Positions 41,639 through 51,872 are shown, counted from the stretch's first letter. The stretch is DNA of 64,000 bases from Rhizosphaericola mali (GCF_004337365.2 NZ_CP044016.1:3534001-3598000); one strand, 5' to 3'. Made by a program: numbers and translations. Notes: generated by a model not told the origin, from the sequence alone.

Positions 41639-44053
41639 ATGAATTTTAAAAAACCAGTACTAATTTCTTCTTTCCTTATAATAATGCAAAGTGGATTTTC
41701 ACAAAAAAACACGACTAACCCGATAGATATTTCTGGAAAAGTTTTAGATATTTCAAACAATCTGCCCATCAGAAATGCAACCATACTCATACATGAATTA
41801 AATATTTCTACGCTAACCGATTCCTTAGGGGAATATCATCTGCATGTAAATAAAAAAGGGATGTATCTTTTTGAAATTTCAGCATCAGACTTTGCATCAA
41901 CGGCAGAAAATATCCAGGTAAACAACGACATTTCAAGAAATTTTGCGATATCCCCAAGCGTATTGGAACAAAATGCCGTGATTGTAACGGGAGTTGCAGC
42001 TGCTATATCAGCCAAGCGCAATCCACAACCAACCGTTTCCGTTTCCAAAAAAGACTTATTAAGATCAACGTCTACTAATATTATGCAAGCAATTGCAGAA
42101 AATGTTCCAGGTGTTTCAATTTTAACAACGGGACCAGCGATAGCCAAACCATTTATCAGAGGATTGGGATATAATAGGGTTTTAACGATTAATGATGGGG
42201 TGCGTCAAGAAGGCCAACAATGGGGCGACGAGCACGGAATTGAAATTGACGATTATAGCGTACAAAAAGTAGAAGTTTTAAAAGGACCGGCATCATTGAT
42301 GTATGGAAGTGATGCACTTGCAGGTGTAATAAATATTTCCTCCCAATTACCGGCACCAGAAGGAACCATTAATGCCAACGCAACAAGTGAATATCAAACG
42401 AACAATCTTTTGCGTGGTTTTTATGGAAATATCTCAGGAACCAAACATGGCTTTAGTTTTAACGCATACGGTTCGTATAAAGGAGCCGAAGATTACCGAA
42501 ATAAATATGATGGACGTGTATTTAACTCCAAATTTTACAACAAAAATTATGGAGGCATGTTGGGTTATCAAGGCAATTGGGGACATAGCCGTTTACTTTT
42601 AACCAATTTTGATCAGCATATTGGCATGGTAGAAGGGGAAAGAGATGAAACTACAGGGCAATTTATCAAAGACCTTCCAGATGGAGAAACTGCGATTGCT
42701 ACGAATAGTGATTTCTCTAAAATCAAACCCGAAATTCCTTACCAACATGTCAAACATTTTAAGGTAACTTCAGATAATCAATTTAAAATAGGACAAGGTT
42801 CTTTAGATGCGATTATTGGTTGGCAAAGAAATCAAAGACAAGAATTTGGTGATGCTGCAGCATTTTATACGCCTGATGCTTATTTTGATTTAAAAACGTT
42901 GACTTACACATTCCGTTATCATTTACCCTCTATGGGAAATTGGAAAACAGTTGTGGGTACAAATGGAATGCAACAAAATAATAAAAATCGTGCTGAGGAA
43001 GTCTTGATTCCAGATTATAATTTGTTTGACATTGGTGGTTTTGCAGTAACTCAATATATCAAAAACAAATTCACGTTTACAGGTGGTTTGCGTTATGATA
43101 CAAGACACGTACATGGAAAAGAAATGTCAGATCCAGATGATCCTTCTGAAACCAAATTTCACAATTTGAGCAAAAATTTTTCTAACGTTTCTGGGAGTGC
43201 TGGAGTCAGTTATGAAGTAAGTAAATCAACTGTATTAAAATTTAACATTTCTAGAGGTTTCCGAGCACCAAATATGGCTGAACTAGCAAGTAATGGTGCA
43301 CACGAAGGGACTTTGCGTTACGAAATTGGAAATACCAATTTGAAATCAGAAAAAAGTTTGCAATTTGATGGTGGCGTGGAAGTGAATACAGAACATATTT
43401 CCTTAAATGCTTCCTTGTATTATAATCATATCAATGATTTCATTTTTTACCAAAGAGTACAAAATGCTGCTGGAGGCGACTCCACTATGGTGGATGAAAA
43501 TGGAGGTACAATCAATGTGTATCAATTCAATCAACATGATGCGAATTTATTCGGCGGAGAATTTACTATAGATATCCATCCACATCCTTTGGATTGGTTG
43601 CATTTTGAAAACTCCTTCGCATACACGCGTGCAAAATTTACCAATGCCATTGACAATTCGAAAAATATCCCAGACATTCCAGCGGCACATTATGTGGCAC
43701 AATTAAAAGGTAATTTTTTAAAAGAAGGAAAAACAATCCGCAATCTGTATGTGGGCGTAACCAGCGATTACACATTTGCACAAAATGACGCTTTTACAGG
43801 TTTTGATACCGAAACAAAAACAGGAGATTATTGGTTGGTAAATGCATCTGTTGGTGCAGACATTTCACATAATGGAAAAACGATGTTTAGTATTTTCTTA
43901 AATGGAGAAAATTTGGGTAATGTCGCTTATCAAAGTCACCTGAGTAGATTGAAATATTTAGCTACGAATAATGCAACAGGAAGAATGGGCGTATTTGGAA
44001 TGGGCCGAAATTTTAGTATAAAAGTGAATGTTCCACTTACTTGGAATTGGTAA
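41639..44053 (+). CDS. TonB-dependent receptor with carboxypeptidase-like N-domain
   Basis: An 804-residue outer-membrane receptor: signal peptide, carboxypeptidase-regulatory-like beta-sandwich (about 28-105; SGKVLDISNNLPIRNATILI), plug (about 112-225; TVSVSKKDLLRSTS, GPAIAKPFIRGLGYNRVLTI, VLKGPASLMYGSDALAGVIN) and barrel ending FSIKVNVPLTWNW. The plug's NDGVRQEGQQWGDEHGIEID loop resembles that of heme/zinc-type receptors, but ligand assignment is uncertain. Consensus promoter upstream; no riboswitch seen. Confidence 0.9.
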   Translation: MNFKKPVLISSFLIIMQSGFSQKNTTNPIDISGKVLDISNNLPIRNATILIHELNISTLTDSLGEYHLHVNKKGMYLFEISASDFASTAENIQVNNDISRNFAISPSVLEQNAVIVTGVAAAISAKRNPQPTVSVSKKDLLRSTSTNIMQAIAENVPGVSILTTGPAIAKPFIRGLGYNRVLTINDGVRQEGQQWGDEHGIEIDDYSVQKVEVLKGPASLMYGSDALAGVINISSQLPAPEGTINANATSEYQTNNLLRGFYGNISGTKHGFSFNAYGSYKGAEDYRNKYDGRVFNSKFYNKNYGGMLGYQGNWGHSRLLLTNFDQHIGMVEGERDETTGQFIKDLPDGETAIATNSDFSKIKPEIPYQHVKHFKVTSDNQFKIGQGSLDAIIGWQRNQRQEFGDAAAFYTPDAYFDLKTLTYTFRYHLPSMGNWKTVVGTNGMQQNNKNRAEEVLIPDYNLFDIGGFAVTQYIKNKFTFTGGLRYDTRHVHGKEMSDPDDPSETKFHNLSKNFSNVSGSAGVSYEVSKSTVLKFNISRGFRAPNMAELASNGAHEGTLRYEIGNTNLKSEKSLQFDGGVEVNTEHISLNASLYYNHINDFIFYQRVQNAAGGDSTMVDENGGTINVYQFNQHDANLFGGEFTIDIHPHPLDWLHFENSFAYTRAKFTNAIDNSKNIPDIPAAHYVAQLKGNFLKEGKTIRNLYVGVTSDYTFAQNDAFTGFDTETKTGDYWLVNASVGADISHNGKTMFSIFLNGENLGNVAYQSHLSRLKYLATNNATGRMGVFGMGRNFSIKVNVPLTWNW

Positions 44054-44466
44054 TTCACAGGCAAATTTTAAAAAGATTACAGCGAAAGCGATATAGTAGA
44101 GTATTTGCACTTTCAATTTGAATCAAATTAAATAATTAACCATGTATTTTTTGAATATATTTTTTTTAAAAAAATATATTCAAAAAATAGTGTGAACTAA
44201 ATTGATATAATAAAAGCCGCTAAATAATACTAAGGAAAAGTCTAATATACATTTTTAACAATGTATTTTTTTCTTGTAAGTATACGGATCAAATGAAGAT
44301 ATTCTAGTTGATGAAAAAAACGAGCATATAATGACCACAATTAAAATAGTTCCTATTTATGGACTATCAACCAATCATGTAATTTTTTTCGAATAATGAC
44401 CTCAACAATAAAAAGTCTGATCACACTCGTAATCTATTTTTCACTAAACCTAAAGCATTGTATACT
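44054..44466. other. 413-bp intergenic region, no gene
   Basis: Between two convergent genes. No convincing reading frame; contains a 45-base palindrome (44145-44189) and otherwise plain AT-rich sequence. Confidence 0.7.
44145..44189. repeat. Long AT-rich perfect palindrome
   Basis: A 22-bp perfect stem around a single central base (44167), with runs of T and A. It could act as a terminator for the TonB receptor gene, 92 bases after its stop, or be an extrusion-prone palindrome. Confidence 0.6.
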
Positions 44467-44919
44467 TTAATTTACTGTCAAATTGGCAACAAATGGGTGT
44501 GTTAATGTCGAGTCGTTCACTACTATTTTATTAAGAGTTGAGTCTGCAGATGTATATGTACCTGATCCAAATTGACTAATATTGGATGGATATAACTTAA
44601 TCTGCGTATCATAAATTGTCAAAGTATCACTATTGGATAAAAATAAAGTATCTGCATTAAAAATGGCATAGGCATTAATAGAAAACGTACCTCCTTTATC
44701 GACGGTAATAGGTAATATAAAATAAGAATTAGCACTATCATATGTTACCCCTTGTACAAAAGTGCCATATTGAGTAGCATATATTGTGCTGTCTGTATTT
44801 TTCACCTCAAAACTTGCCAATCCACTAGTATCAGTAGTATTGATAGGATCATAACTTTTATCCTTTGAACAACTAATAACCAACATCCAAAATGCAAAAA
44901 TTGCAACTATATATTTCAT
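44467..44919 (-). CDS. Small lipoprotein of unknown function
   Basis: A 150-residue lipoprotein: MKYIVAIFAFWMLVISCSKDKS has a clear lipobox (VISC). The mature part is rich in Ser, Thr, Asp and beta-prone, without a family I recognise. I start at ATG 44919, since the upstream in-frame TTG at 44973 would bury the signal. The YceI-like lipoprotein gene lies upstream on the same strand, but a terminator separates them. Confidence 0.65.
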   Translation of the reverse strand: MKYIVAIFAFWMLVISCSKDKSYDPINTTDTSGLASFEVKNTDSTIYATQYGTFVQGVTYDSANSYFILPITVDKGGTFSINAYAIFNADTLFLSNSDTLTIYDTQIKLYPSNISQFGSGTYTSADSTLNKIVVNDSTLTHPFVANLTVN

Positions 44920-44990
44920 ATATGCTATATTAATATCTTGTAAATAACGACAATTTATCGAAAGAAATTGCAATATTAAGGTAAATAAAA

Positions 44991-45014
44991 AAGCAACTTC
45001 TCTCGAAGTTGCTT
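44991..45014 (-). terminator. Intrinsic terminator of YceI-like gene
   Basis: A perfect 10-bp stem (44991-45000 with 45005-45014), loop of 4, followed on the minus strand by a T6 run. Confidence 0.85.
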
Positions 45015-45036
45015 AATAAGGAATAATCTTATATAA

Positions 45037-45714
45037 TTATTTCGTATTTCCAGAAACATTCAAAGTTAACTCTATATCTTTACTGATTGCCCAATCTGCA
45101 GGATTGGTACCACTAGCACCATATTTCAATCCCCAAGATGTACGATCAACCGTGAATTTTGCTTGTAAATCAGCTTTACCATTCGCAACATCGATTTTAG
45201 CAGGGAAAGTTACGTTAACAGTAGAGTCTTTGATTGTCATATTACCACTTACAATATTAGTAGCGCCAGCTAATAAGCTCTTTGCTTTAGTAGAATCGTA
45301 TGGTTCAACTTTAGTGATAGCAAATTTTACAGTAGGATATTTCGCTACATCAAAGAAATCTGGACTTTTCAAGTGACCTGCAAGTTCTTCTGGTTTTTTG
45401 TCCGCCTCTGTTACAGAAGTGGGATCAACGTATAATGTATTCAAATCAACAGTGAAAGAACCAGCAGTGATAGCATCATTTTCAATAGAGAAATCTCCAC
45501 TTGCAACTTTTAATGTCCCAAAACGTGGAGCTAAACCACCTTTATGTGTTGCTCTCCAGCCAATTACACTATTAGTTGTGTCCACTGAATAATCAGTTCC
45601 TTTTGCTGCAGTTACTGTTTGTGCAGAGGAGGTTGCTGCTTCATCAGATTTTGGAGTACTGTTACAAGCAGATAATGCTGCTATTATGGATAAACCTAAA
45701 AATGCTTTTTTCAT
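45037..45714 (-). CDS. YceI-like lipoprotein
   Basis: A 225-residue protein with lipobox LSAC at residues 13-16 (MKKAFLGLSIIAALSACNST) and a YceI domain (about 40-222): YSVDTTNSVIGWRATHKGGL, FGTLKVASGDFSIEND, and the C-terminal DRTSWGLKYGAS followed by ISKDIELTLNVS. YceI proteins are lipocalin-like beta barrels that bind polyisoprenoid-type lipids in the periplasm. As a lipoprotein it is likely tethered to a membrane. Own promoter and terminator. Confidence 0.9.
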   Translation of the reverse strand: MKKAFLGLSIIAALSACNSTPKSDEAATSSAQTVTAAKGTDYSVDTTNSVIGWRATHKGGLAPRFGTLKVASGDFSIENDAITAGSFTVDLNTLYVDPTSVTEADKKPEELAGHLKSPDFFDVAKYPTVKFAITKVEPYDSTKAKSLLAGATNIVSGNMTIKDSTVNVTFPAKIDVANGKADLQAKFTVDRTSWGLKYGASGTNPADWAISKDIELTLNVSGNTK

Positions 45715-45733
45715 AATTGTTTCAAATTTTAAT

Positions 45734-45763
45734 CGAAGGTAAATATTTTATTTGTTACAACAA
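45734..45763 (-). promoter_or_regulatory. Promoter TTG-N19-TACCTTCG of YceI-like gene
   Basis: On the minus strand TTG at 45761-45763 and TACCTTCG (one mismatch to TAnnTTTG) at 45734-45741, spacing 19. Confidence 0.5.
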
Positions 45764-45788
45764 ATAAAGTTGTATTTATTTTTTATAA

Positions 45789-45823
45789 AAAAAGCAATCA
45801 TTTTGTTAAAATGATTGCTTTTT
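45789..45823. terminator. Bidirectional intrinsic terminator
   Basis: A perfect 16-bp stem (45789-45804 with 45808-45823), loop GTT, with A5/T5 ends. It ends the outer-membrane barrel gene on the minus strand. Confidence 0.85.
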
Positions 45824-45845
45824 GAAAAGATTTTATAGTGAAATA

Positions 45846-48581
45846 TTACATTTCCATACCACCACCTTGGTCTCCACCTACTTCTTTATTATTTTTCCTT
45901 TTAAATAAGTTGGCATCCATTTTACCAAATCTCCAACTAAAGTTCAATCTAAATACCTGTGGATTGCTCAACCGTTTTTGATACTGTTCCATGTATGCGG
46001 TTTCTGAGAATGTTTTATTGTAATTAGATCTGAATATATCGTTCATAGATGCTGTAACTGAGAAAGAATTTCCATTTTTTCCTTTCCAATCCTTTTTCAA
46101 TGCAGCGTCCACAAAGAATCTTTCTCCAATATAACCTTGTGCAGTACCCAAAGAACTGAAATTAAATCCACCTCCATTTCTACCACCTGAGCTACTAGAA
46201 CTACTACCTCCAGAATTAGGTAATACTGTTTTTCCGAAATATTGAATATTCGCTTGGAAAGTTAGCCCCCATGGTAATTTGTATTCATTATTCAACTTAG
46301 CATTCCAACTTACACGTTTATTGGTCGTTCCTAATTCCGTATTACTTGCATCAATGACCGTTCTATACAAGTTAACATTACCAGTTACTGTCCATTTTTT
46401 AGTTGCTGCAATGCTATTGGTTAATTCCAAACCGTAAGTATAGCTGTGATTTGCATTCATATATGTATTTACCAAAACGGAATCAGCAGTATTCCCTTCG
46501 GATGGCTCCGTGTACTGATAATTGGTAATCATATTAGAAGTGTAGCGCATATAACCAGTCGCTAAGAAATTACCACTATGAGAATAGGTTTTATTATAGG
46601 ATAGTTCATAATTACTTGTAAACTCCGGTTTCAAGTCTGGATTACCTGTTGAGATATTGTATGGATCAGAATAGTTATATATAGGTAACAATTGGAAGAA
46701 GTTAGGACGATTAACTTTTCTGGAATAGTTAAATTGTAAACATTGATCGTTTGGTAAAGTATATGTCAAGAATAAACTTGGAAATATATTTACAGGAAAC
46801 TTAACTTTAAAATTTGTCGATGCGGAATCTATTTGATCGGTATTCATTAACACGTTTGTACCACTGTAGTTGGAATTTTCTGCTCTAATGCCAACTTGGT
46901 AGCTGAAATGATCCCCAATTTTAGAAGAAAACTGAGCGTACGCTGCTAATACCGTTTGTTGATAATTATATTTACTAGATATTGCACTTCTAAATACGGG
47001 ATCTTCCAATCCACCTGTACTATCAGTAAATTGACGGCTATCACTATATACAGTTTGATGCTCTGCTCTTAATCCCGCTTCAAATTTTGACTTATCAGAC
47101 AATGGATTTTCATAATCAACTTGACCAATCCAGTCTTTATGGCGATTGATCATATTCGTATTTAAGGTTAACGCAGGATTTCTAACATCCGTAAAATCCG
47201 GATCATTATAATATTGCGTTAATATATCCGTAAATCCATTACCATTGGCACTGTTGTATTGAAAATTAGCTGTCAAATCATGATTGTCTTTATCACCAAA
47301 TGAGTGTTTGTAATTAAACTTACCGTTATAATTGGTAAAATGCATTTTGGATAATGAATTTAAATTGCTGTATGCAAATGGTGTTGCACTTGCATTCGTT
47401 CCATCAATGGAGTCAATATGCTGAGGTTGATCATTACCCATATGACCATCAAAAATACCACCACCTAGGGTGAATGTATTTTTATTATCCATCAAATAAT
47501 CCATGGATAAATTACCGGTCATCATTCTAAATGTTCTTAATCCACTACCATCTTGCAACAAAGTAGTGTTGTTGTAAGTATTGGTACGGTCCAAAGTATT
47601 TGTACTTTTATTTCTTCTGCGCATATACATCGCATCTGCTGTCAAATTAAACTTACCTTGTCTGTAACTGAAATCACCGCCTAAGTTAGAACCCCAACGT
47701 GTATCCCCACCGGCACGAAGACCACCATTATATCCAGTCTTCTTATTTTTCTTTAATACGATGTTAATAATACCGCCGCCGCCGCCAGATGCGTCATATT
47801 TGGCAGAAGGGTTGGTAATCAATTCTACTTTATCTATCAAATCAGAAGGAATTTGTTCTAATGTCAAGGTTGTAGGCATCCCATCGACATAGATTTGTGG
47901 TGTAGCATTGCGCATCGTAACGTTACCATCTATATCTACATTTACCGTAGGAATGTGTGATAACAACTCTTGAGCTGTCTGACCTGTATTAGCAATATCT
48001 CTGTCTGCATTAAAAATTTTACGATCTACCCCCATTTGAAAAATTGGTTTAGTAGAACTTGTTACTGTAACTGCATTTAAATCAGTCGCGGATTGCGTTA
48101 AAGCAATATCTCCAAGGTTTTTGTCAGCTCCTCCCCCCATTATTGCACTAGGGTTAAATCCTCCTTGACCTCCATTATTATTACCAGCTACAGGTTTTGC
48201 ACCCATTCCACCAAACGAAACATCTTGATTCGAAACGGTATAACTTAAAGCATTTACGGAAAGTTTTAATTTTTCGTGTGTAGGAAGGTCATTAAATTCA
48301 AAATCGCCATTACTACTCGTCATAACGGTAGTTAACAATATTTCTTTTGGTAAGTTCGTAGAGCTATCAAATATGGATTTGAATAATTGTACACTTGCAC
48401 TACCAATCCCTTTATTCGTCGTAGCATCTACTATCTTGCCGTATAAATGGCCATTTTTGGCATCTATACGGTTTTGAAACTGAGCCTTGTTAGGCGCAGC
48501 TTTCGTCGTATCTTTTTCCTGAGCTTGAATCGTTGCTATAGATATCATGGAGACACTCAGCAACAGAAAAATTTTTTTCAT
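45846..48581 (-). CDS. Outer-membrane barrel protein of TonB-receptor type (OMP_b-brl_3-like)
   Basis: A 911-residue protein: signal peptide (MKKIFLLLSVSMISIATIQAQ), carboxypeptidase-like domain (about 45-130; NGHLYGKIVDATTNKGIGSA), plug-like region (about 165-270; AQELLSHIPTVNVDIDGNVT, YVDGMPTTLTLEQIPSDLID, SAKYDASGGGGGIINIVLKK) and a long barrel. The plug with a Gly-rich SGGGGGIINI turn is typical of the Bacteroidota family described as outer membrane beta-barrel proteins, which lack a proven ligand. A Ser/Gly-rich low-complexity loop lies near residue 800. ATG 48581 is used; an in-frame GTG at 48614 is upstream of the signal. Confidence 0.85.
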   Translation of the reverse strand: MKKIFLLLSVSMISIATIQAQEKDTTKAAPNKAQFQNRIDAKNGHLYGKIVDATTNKGIGSASVQLFKSIFDSSTNLPKEILLTTVMTSSNGDFEFNDLPTHEKLKLSVNALSYTVSNQDVSFGGMGAKPVAGNNNGGQGGFNPSAIMGGGADKNLGDIALTQSATDLNAVTVTSSTKPIFQMGVDRKIFNADRDIANTGQTAQELLSHIPTVNVDIDGNVTMRNATPQIYVDGMPTTLTLEQIPSDLIDKVELITNPSAKYDASGGGGGIINIVLKKNKKTGYNGGLRAGGDTRWGSNLGGDFSYRQGKFNLTADAMYMRRRNKSTNTLDRTNTYNNTTLLQDGSGLRTFRMMTGNLSMDYLMDNKNTFTLGGGIFDGHMGNDQPQHIDSIDGTNASATPFAYSNLNSLSKMHFTNYNGKFNYKHSFGDKDNHDLTANFQYNSANGNGFTDILTQYYNDPDFTDVRNPALTLNTNMINRHKDWIGQVDYENPLSDKSKFEAGLRAEHQTVYSDSRQFTDSTGGLEDPVFRSAISSKYNYQQTVLAAYAQFSSKIGDHFSYQVGIRAENSNYSGTNVLMNTDQIDSASTNFKVKFPVNIFPSLFLTYTLPNDQCLQFNYSRKVNRPNFFQLLPIYNYSDPYNISTGNPDLKPEFTSNYELSYNKTYSHSGNFLATGYMRYTSNMITNYQYTEPSEGNTADSVLVNTYMNANHSYTYGLELTNSIAATKKWTVTGNVNLYRTVIDASNTELGTTNKRVSWNAKLNNEYKLPWGLTFQANIQYFGKTVLPNSGGSSSSSSGGRNGGGFNFSSLGTAQGYIGERFFVDAALKKDWKGKNGNSFSVTASMNDIFRSNYNKTFSETAYMEQYQKRLSNPQVFRLNFSWRFGKMDANLFKRKNNKEVGGDQGGGMEM

Positions 48582-48773
48582 ATCAATATTTATCAAGTGA
48601 GATGAGAAAACCACCGCTATTTCTCATTCGAAGTGCGAAGATCTATGTTATATTGGAATCCCTCCACATTACTTCGGTAAAATTGCTTAGTTTTTAGGCA
48701 AATGAAAAGGACTTTAGGATTAGTGGTAAAATAACAATTTGAATGGATTTTTTTAGTAAATCACCCATACAAA
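48582..48773. other. 192-bp gap between barrel gene and tRNA terminator
   Basis: Nothing recognised beyond likely promoter sequence of the barrel gene; no clear TAnnTTTG match was found. Confidence 0.5.
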
Positions 48774-48806
48774 AAAAAGCTTTGATACTGATTATCAAAG
48801 CTTTTT
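48774..48806 (-). terminator. Intrinsic terminator of tRNA-His
   Basis: A perfect 14-bp stem (48774-48787 with 48793-48806), loop of 5; on the minus strand its arm ends in a T run immediately after the tRNA. Confidence 0.9.
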
Positions 48807-48807
48807 G

Positions 48808-48882
<75 letters not shown>

Positions 48883-48893
48883 ATAAGGGGCTG

Positions 48894-48922
48894 CAAAAAT
48901 AAGCGATAAATTTGATCTGCAA
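48894..48922 (-). promoter_or_regulatory. Promoter TTG-N18-TATTTTTG of tRNA-His
   Basis: On the minus strand TTG at 48920-48922 and TATTTTTG at 48894-48901, spacing 18, ending 11 bases before the tRNA 5' end. An exact match to both boxes. Confidence 0.75.
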
Positions 48923-49081
48923 AATATTTATGCAAAAAATTAATAAGAATCTTTTAAACTCATTAACATCGAGATAAAAAATTTAGCTTAATTTGGCAGC
49001 GTGGAGTGTTTATTTTCGGACAAACTAAAAGCTAATCTTTTTACGACGAATAATACATTACCTTTCAAATATTAAGTTATA

Positions 49082-51307
49082 ATGCTACAAAAACTGGAAA
49101 AAATTATGTTAAGCAAGAGAACGGTCCCTTTTTTAATATTGGTGATGTTAGCAGGGGTCTTAGGCTCGGTCAGTTGTAAAGGAAAAATGAAAGAGACCGA
49201 TACTACAGTACAGCAACAACAATTATTAATGTACATCGGCATGGTATTAGAGCGCGACCACTATAGTCCCAAACCGATTGATGATGCTTTTTCTAAAGTA
49301 GTTTTCGATAAATATATGTCTTCAATTGATAATCAATTTTTAAAAGACAATTTTTTACAATCCGATATTGATAGCCTTAAAGGTCTGTATTATACCAAAT
49401 TGGATGACGAAATTCATGGTACTGCTAAAATGTCTTTCTTCTTAGCTGCAGTAGAGGTTTTAAATAGAAGGTCTAAAGAAGTAGATAAATTCTATAATGA
49501 AATTTTAGCTAAACCATTCAAATTTACGGATGACGAAACATACCAAAGTGATAAAGATACGAACTCCATATATAAAAATTCGGGATTGGAAGTTTACAAA
49601 GATCAAAATAATATTTATCCCAAAAATGATCAAGAACGTTACGATGTTTGGCGTAAGAAATTGAAATACCAAACATTAACTCGTTTTGTTGACTTACAAA
49701 ATCAAAGAGATAAAGCAGCAGACACCTCTTCTTTAAAGAAAAAATCAGATGCTGATTTGGAAAAAGAAGCTAGAGAGGCCGTTAAAAAAATGATGGATCG
49801 TGCCTTCAAAAAATCAAAATCTGATTTTGATGAAGAGCAACAATATTCCCTTTTTGTAAATACAATTTGCAAAATTATGGATCCTCATACCGATTATTTC
49901 CCTCCAATTGAAAAGAGAGAATTTGATGCGGAAATGGGAAATAGTTTCTTTGGTATCGGTGCGCAATTACAAGAAACGCCAGATGGTACCATCAAAATTG
50001 TGGATATTCTAAAAGGGCTACCAGCTTATAGAACTGGTAAAATGAAAGTCAATGACGTTATCCAAAAAGTTGCACAAGGCGATGGACCTGCTGTTGACAT
50101 TAGCGGATACTCCATTACAGATGCAGTGAAATTGATCCGTGGAGCAAAAGGATCTGTAGTTACTTTGACGATGAAACGTGCAACAGACGGTACAGTTTAT
50201 GTACTTTCTATTGTAAGAGATGAAGTAAAACAAGATGAGTTGGCTGCAAGAAGTGCGGTTATCAATCAAAATGGTAAAAAAATCGGCTACCTATATTTAC
50301 CTGAATTTTATAATGATTTCAATAATCCTAACGGTGCAAAATGTGCGGTCGACGTTCGTAATGAGATTATTAAATTAAAAAAAGATAGTATCCAAGGTCT
50401 TGTTTTTGATTTACGTTCTAACAATGGAGGTTCTTTAATGGATGTAATTCAAATCGTTGGATTATTTGTCCCACAAGGACCAGTTGTTCAAGTTAGAGAC
50501 AGAAATGGAAAAGTAGAACAATTAAAAGACGAAGATAAAGATGTATTATATGACGGCCCTATGACAGTTATGATTAATAATCTAAGTGCTTCTGCTGCAG
50601 AGATTTTTGCCGCAGCCATCCAAGATTATCACAGAGGTGTGATTATCGGAAGTGATAGTTACGGAAAAGGCACTGTGCAACGTCAGATGATGCTAGGTAA
50701 AGCAAATGAAAATGGTGATCCAGAATTTGGAGCATTAAAACTTACTTTCCAAAAATTTTACAGGGTCAATGGGGGTTCTACACAGAGAAAAGGAGTTGTA
50801 CCAGATGTTGTATTACCTGATCAATATTCCATTTTGAAATTAAGAGAAACGGATGCAGAATTTTCCTTACCATACGATAAAATAACACCAGCTAGTATTA
50901 CTTACTATACGCCAAAATATGATGCCGCAAAAATTGTACATGCTTCTCAAACAAGAGTGAATGAAAATGCGATTTTTACTGCAATTCAGAAAAACATTGA
51001 TTGGTTCAAGAAAAATGAGGATAAACCTATAAGTCTTAATTTGATCAAATACAAAGAAGAGCGTGCTGCAATGTCCAAAATCAATAATAAAGACGATAGT
51101 TTGTTTATCTTAAAACAACCTTTATCTGTAAAAATTGCAAGCGATGATTACAATAAAGTATATAAAAATGATGATTCTGCAAAAGGAAAACGCTATCAAG
51201 ATTGGTACAAAGCTCTAGGTAAGGATGTATATATAAAAGAGGCTTCTAATACAATTTTGGACATGATCTCCACAAAATTAGTCGTAACAGAACCGAAAAA
51301 GAAATAG
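49082..51307 (+). CDS. C-terminal processing protease (CtpA/Prc type, S41), lipoprotein
   Basis: A 741-residue periplasmic serine protease. The N-terminus carries a lipobox (GSVSCKG) after RTVPFLILVMLAGVL. A helical N-terminal region (about 45-260) of the Tsp/Prc kind precedes a PDZ domain (about 285-375; FFGIGAQLQETPDGTIKIVD, GLPAYRTGKMKVNDVI) and the S41 catalytic domain with Ser in NNLSASAAEIFA and Lys in GSDSYGKGTVQ. The DUF3340-like C-terminal region follows. It should trim C-termini of envelope proteins. ATG 49106 is an alternative start that shortens the n-region of the signal. A hairpin terminator follows. Confidence 0.92.
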   Translation: MLQKLEKIMLSKRTVPFLILVMLAGVLGSVSCKGKMKETDTTVQQQQLLMYIGMVLERDHYSPKPIDDAFSKVVFDKYMSSIDNQFLKDNFLQSDIDSLKGLYYTKLDDEIHGTAKMSFFLAAVEVLNRRSKEVDKFYNEILAKPFKFTDDETYQSDKDTNSIYKNSGLEVYKDQNNIYPKNDQERYDVWRKKLKYQTLTRFVDLQNQRDKAADTSSLKKKSDADLEKEAREAVKKMMDRAFKKSKSDFDEEQQYSLFVNTICKIMDPHTDYFPPIEKREFDAEMGNSFFGIGAQLQETPDGTIKIVDILKGLPAYRTGKMKVNDVIQKVAQGDGPAVDISGYSITDAVKLIRGAKGSVVTLTMKRATDGTVYVLSIVRDEVKQDELAARSAVINQNGKKIGYLYLPEFYNDFNNPNGAKCAVDVRNEIIKLKKDSIQGLVFDLRSNNGGSLMDVIQIVGLFVPQGPVVQVRDRNGKVEQLKDEDKDVLYDGPMTVMINNLSASAAEIFAAAIQDYHRGVIIGSDSYGKGTVQRQMMLGKANENGDPEFGALKLTFQKFYRVNGGSTQRKGVVPDVVLPDQYSILKLRETDAEFSLPYDKITPASITYYTPKYDAAKIVHASQTRVNENAIFTAIQKNIDWFKKNEDKPISLNLIKYKEERAAMSKINNKDDSLFILKQPLSVKIASDDYNKVYKNDDSAKGKRYQDWYKALGKDVYIKEASNTILDMISTKLVVTEPKKK

Positions 51308-51337
51308 GTTCATTTTTTTAGATAAATTTGTAAAATG

Positions 51338-51373
51338 ATCCCTGCTTTCGCGAATATTTGAGAAAGCAGGGAT
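51338..51373 (+). terminator. Hairpin terminator after CtpA-like gene
   Basis: A perfect 12-bp stem (51338-51349 with 51362-51373), loop of 12, followed by a short T-rich stretch (TTATAATTT). It lies only 17 bases before the thioesterase start. Confidence 0.65.
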
Positions 51374-51389
51374 TTATAATTTAGAATAT

Positions 51390-51872
51390 ATGAAGAAAGA
51401 AAATACAAATGAGCTCGTTTTTAGATTTTTATCTGAGCCATCAGACGTAAACTTCGGCGGTAAAGTTCATGGAGGTGCCGTGATGAAATGGATTGACCAG
51501 GCAGGTTATGCATGTGCTGCAAATTGGAGTGAAAGCTACTGCGTAACAGTTTATGTAGGAGGTATTCAATTCTACAAACCAATTGCCATTGGCGATTTGA
51601 TCGAAATTAAATCAAAAATTATATACACAGGAAAGACAAGTATGCATGTAGGCATTGATGTGTATGCAGGCAAGCCTCAAAGTAAAGAATATGTACAGAC
51701 CACACATTGTGTTATCGTTTTTGTAGCAGTTAATGAAAATGGCGCGCCTATTCCAGTAAAAAAATGGACGCCTGAAACAATATCTGATAAAAGCTTAGAA
51801 GCATATGCACTGCGATTAATGGATCTAAGAAAATCCATTGATGATGAGATGAAAAAACAAGGAAAAATCTAA
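51390..51872 (+). CDS. Acyl-CoA thioesterase, hotdog fold
   Basis: A 160-residue hotdog-fold hydrolase of the YciA/BFIT-like acyl-CoA thioesterase group: RFLSEPSDVNFGGKVHGGAV and MKWIDQAGYACAANWSE carry the catalytic-loop Asp, and IKSKIIYTGKTSMHVGIDVYA is the second conserved block. It hydrolyses acyl-CoA esters to free acids; chain length preference cannot be read. It begins 16 bases after the upstream hairpin, so promoter position is unclear and read-through may contribute. Confidence 0.9.
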   Translation: MKKENTNELVFRFLSEPSDVNFGGKVHGGAVMKWIDQAGYACAANWSESYCVTVYVGGIQFYKPIAIGDLIEIKSKIIYTGKTSMHVGIDVYAGKPQSKEYVQTTHCVIVFVAVNENGAPIPVKKWTPETISDKSLEAYALRLMDLRKSIDDEMKKQGKI

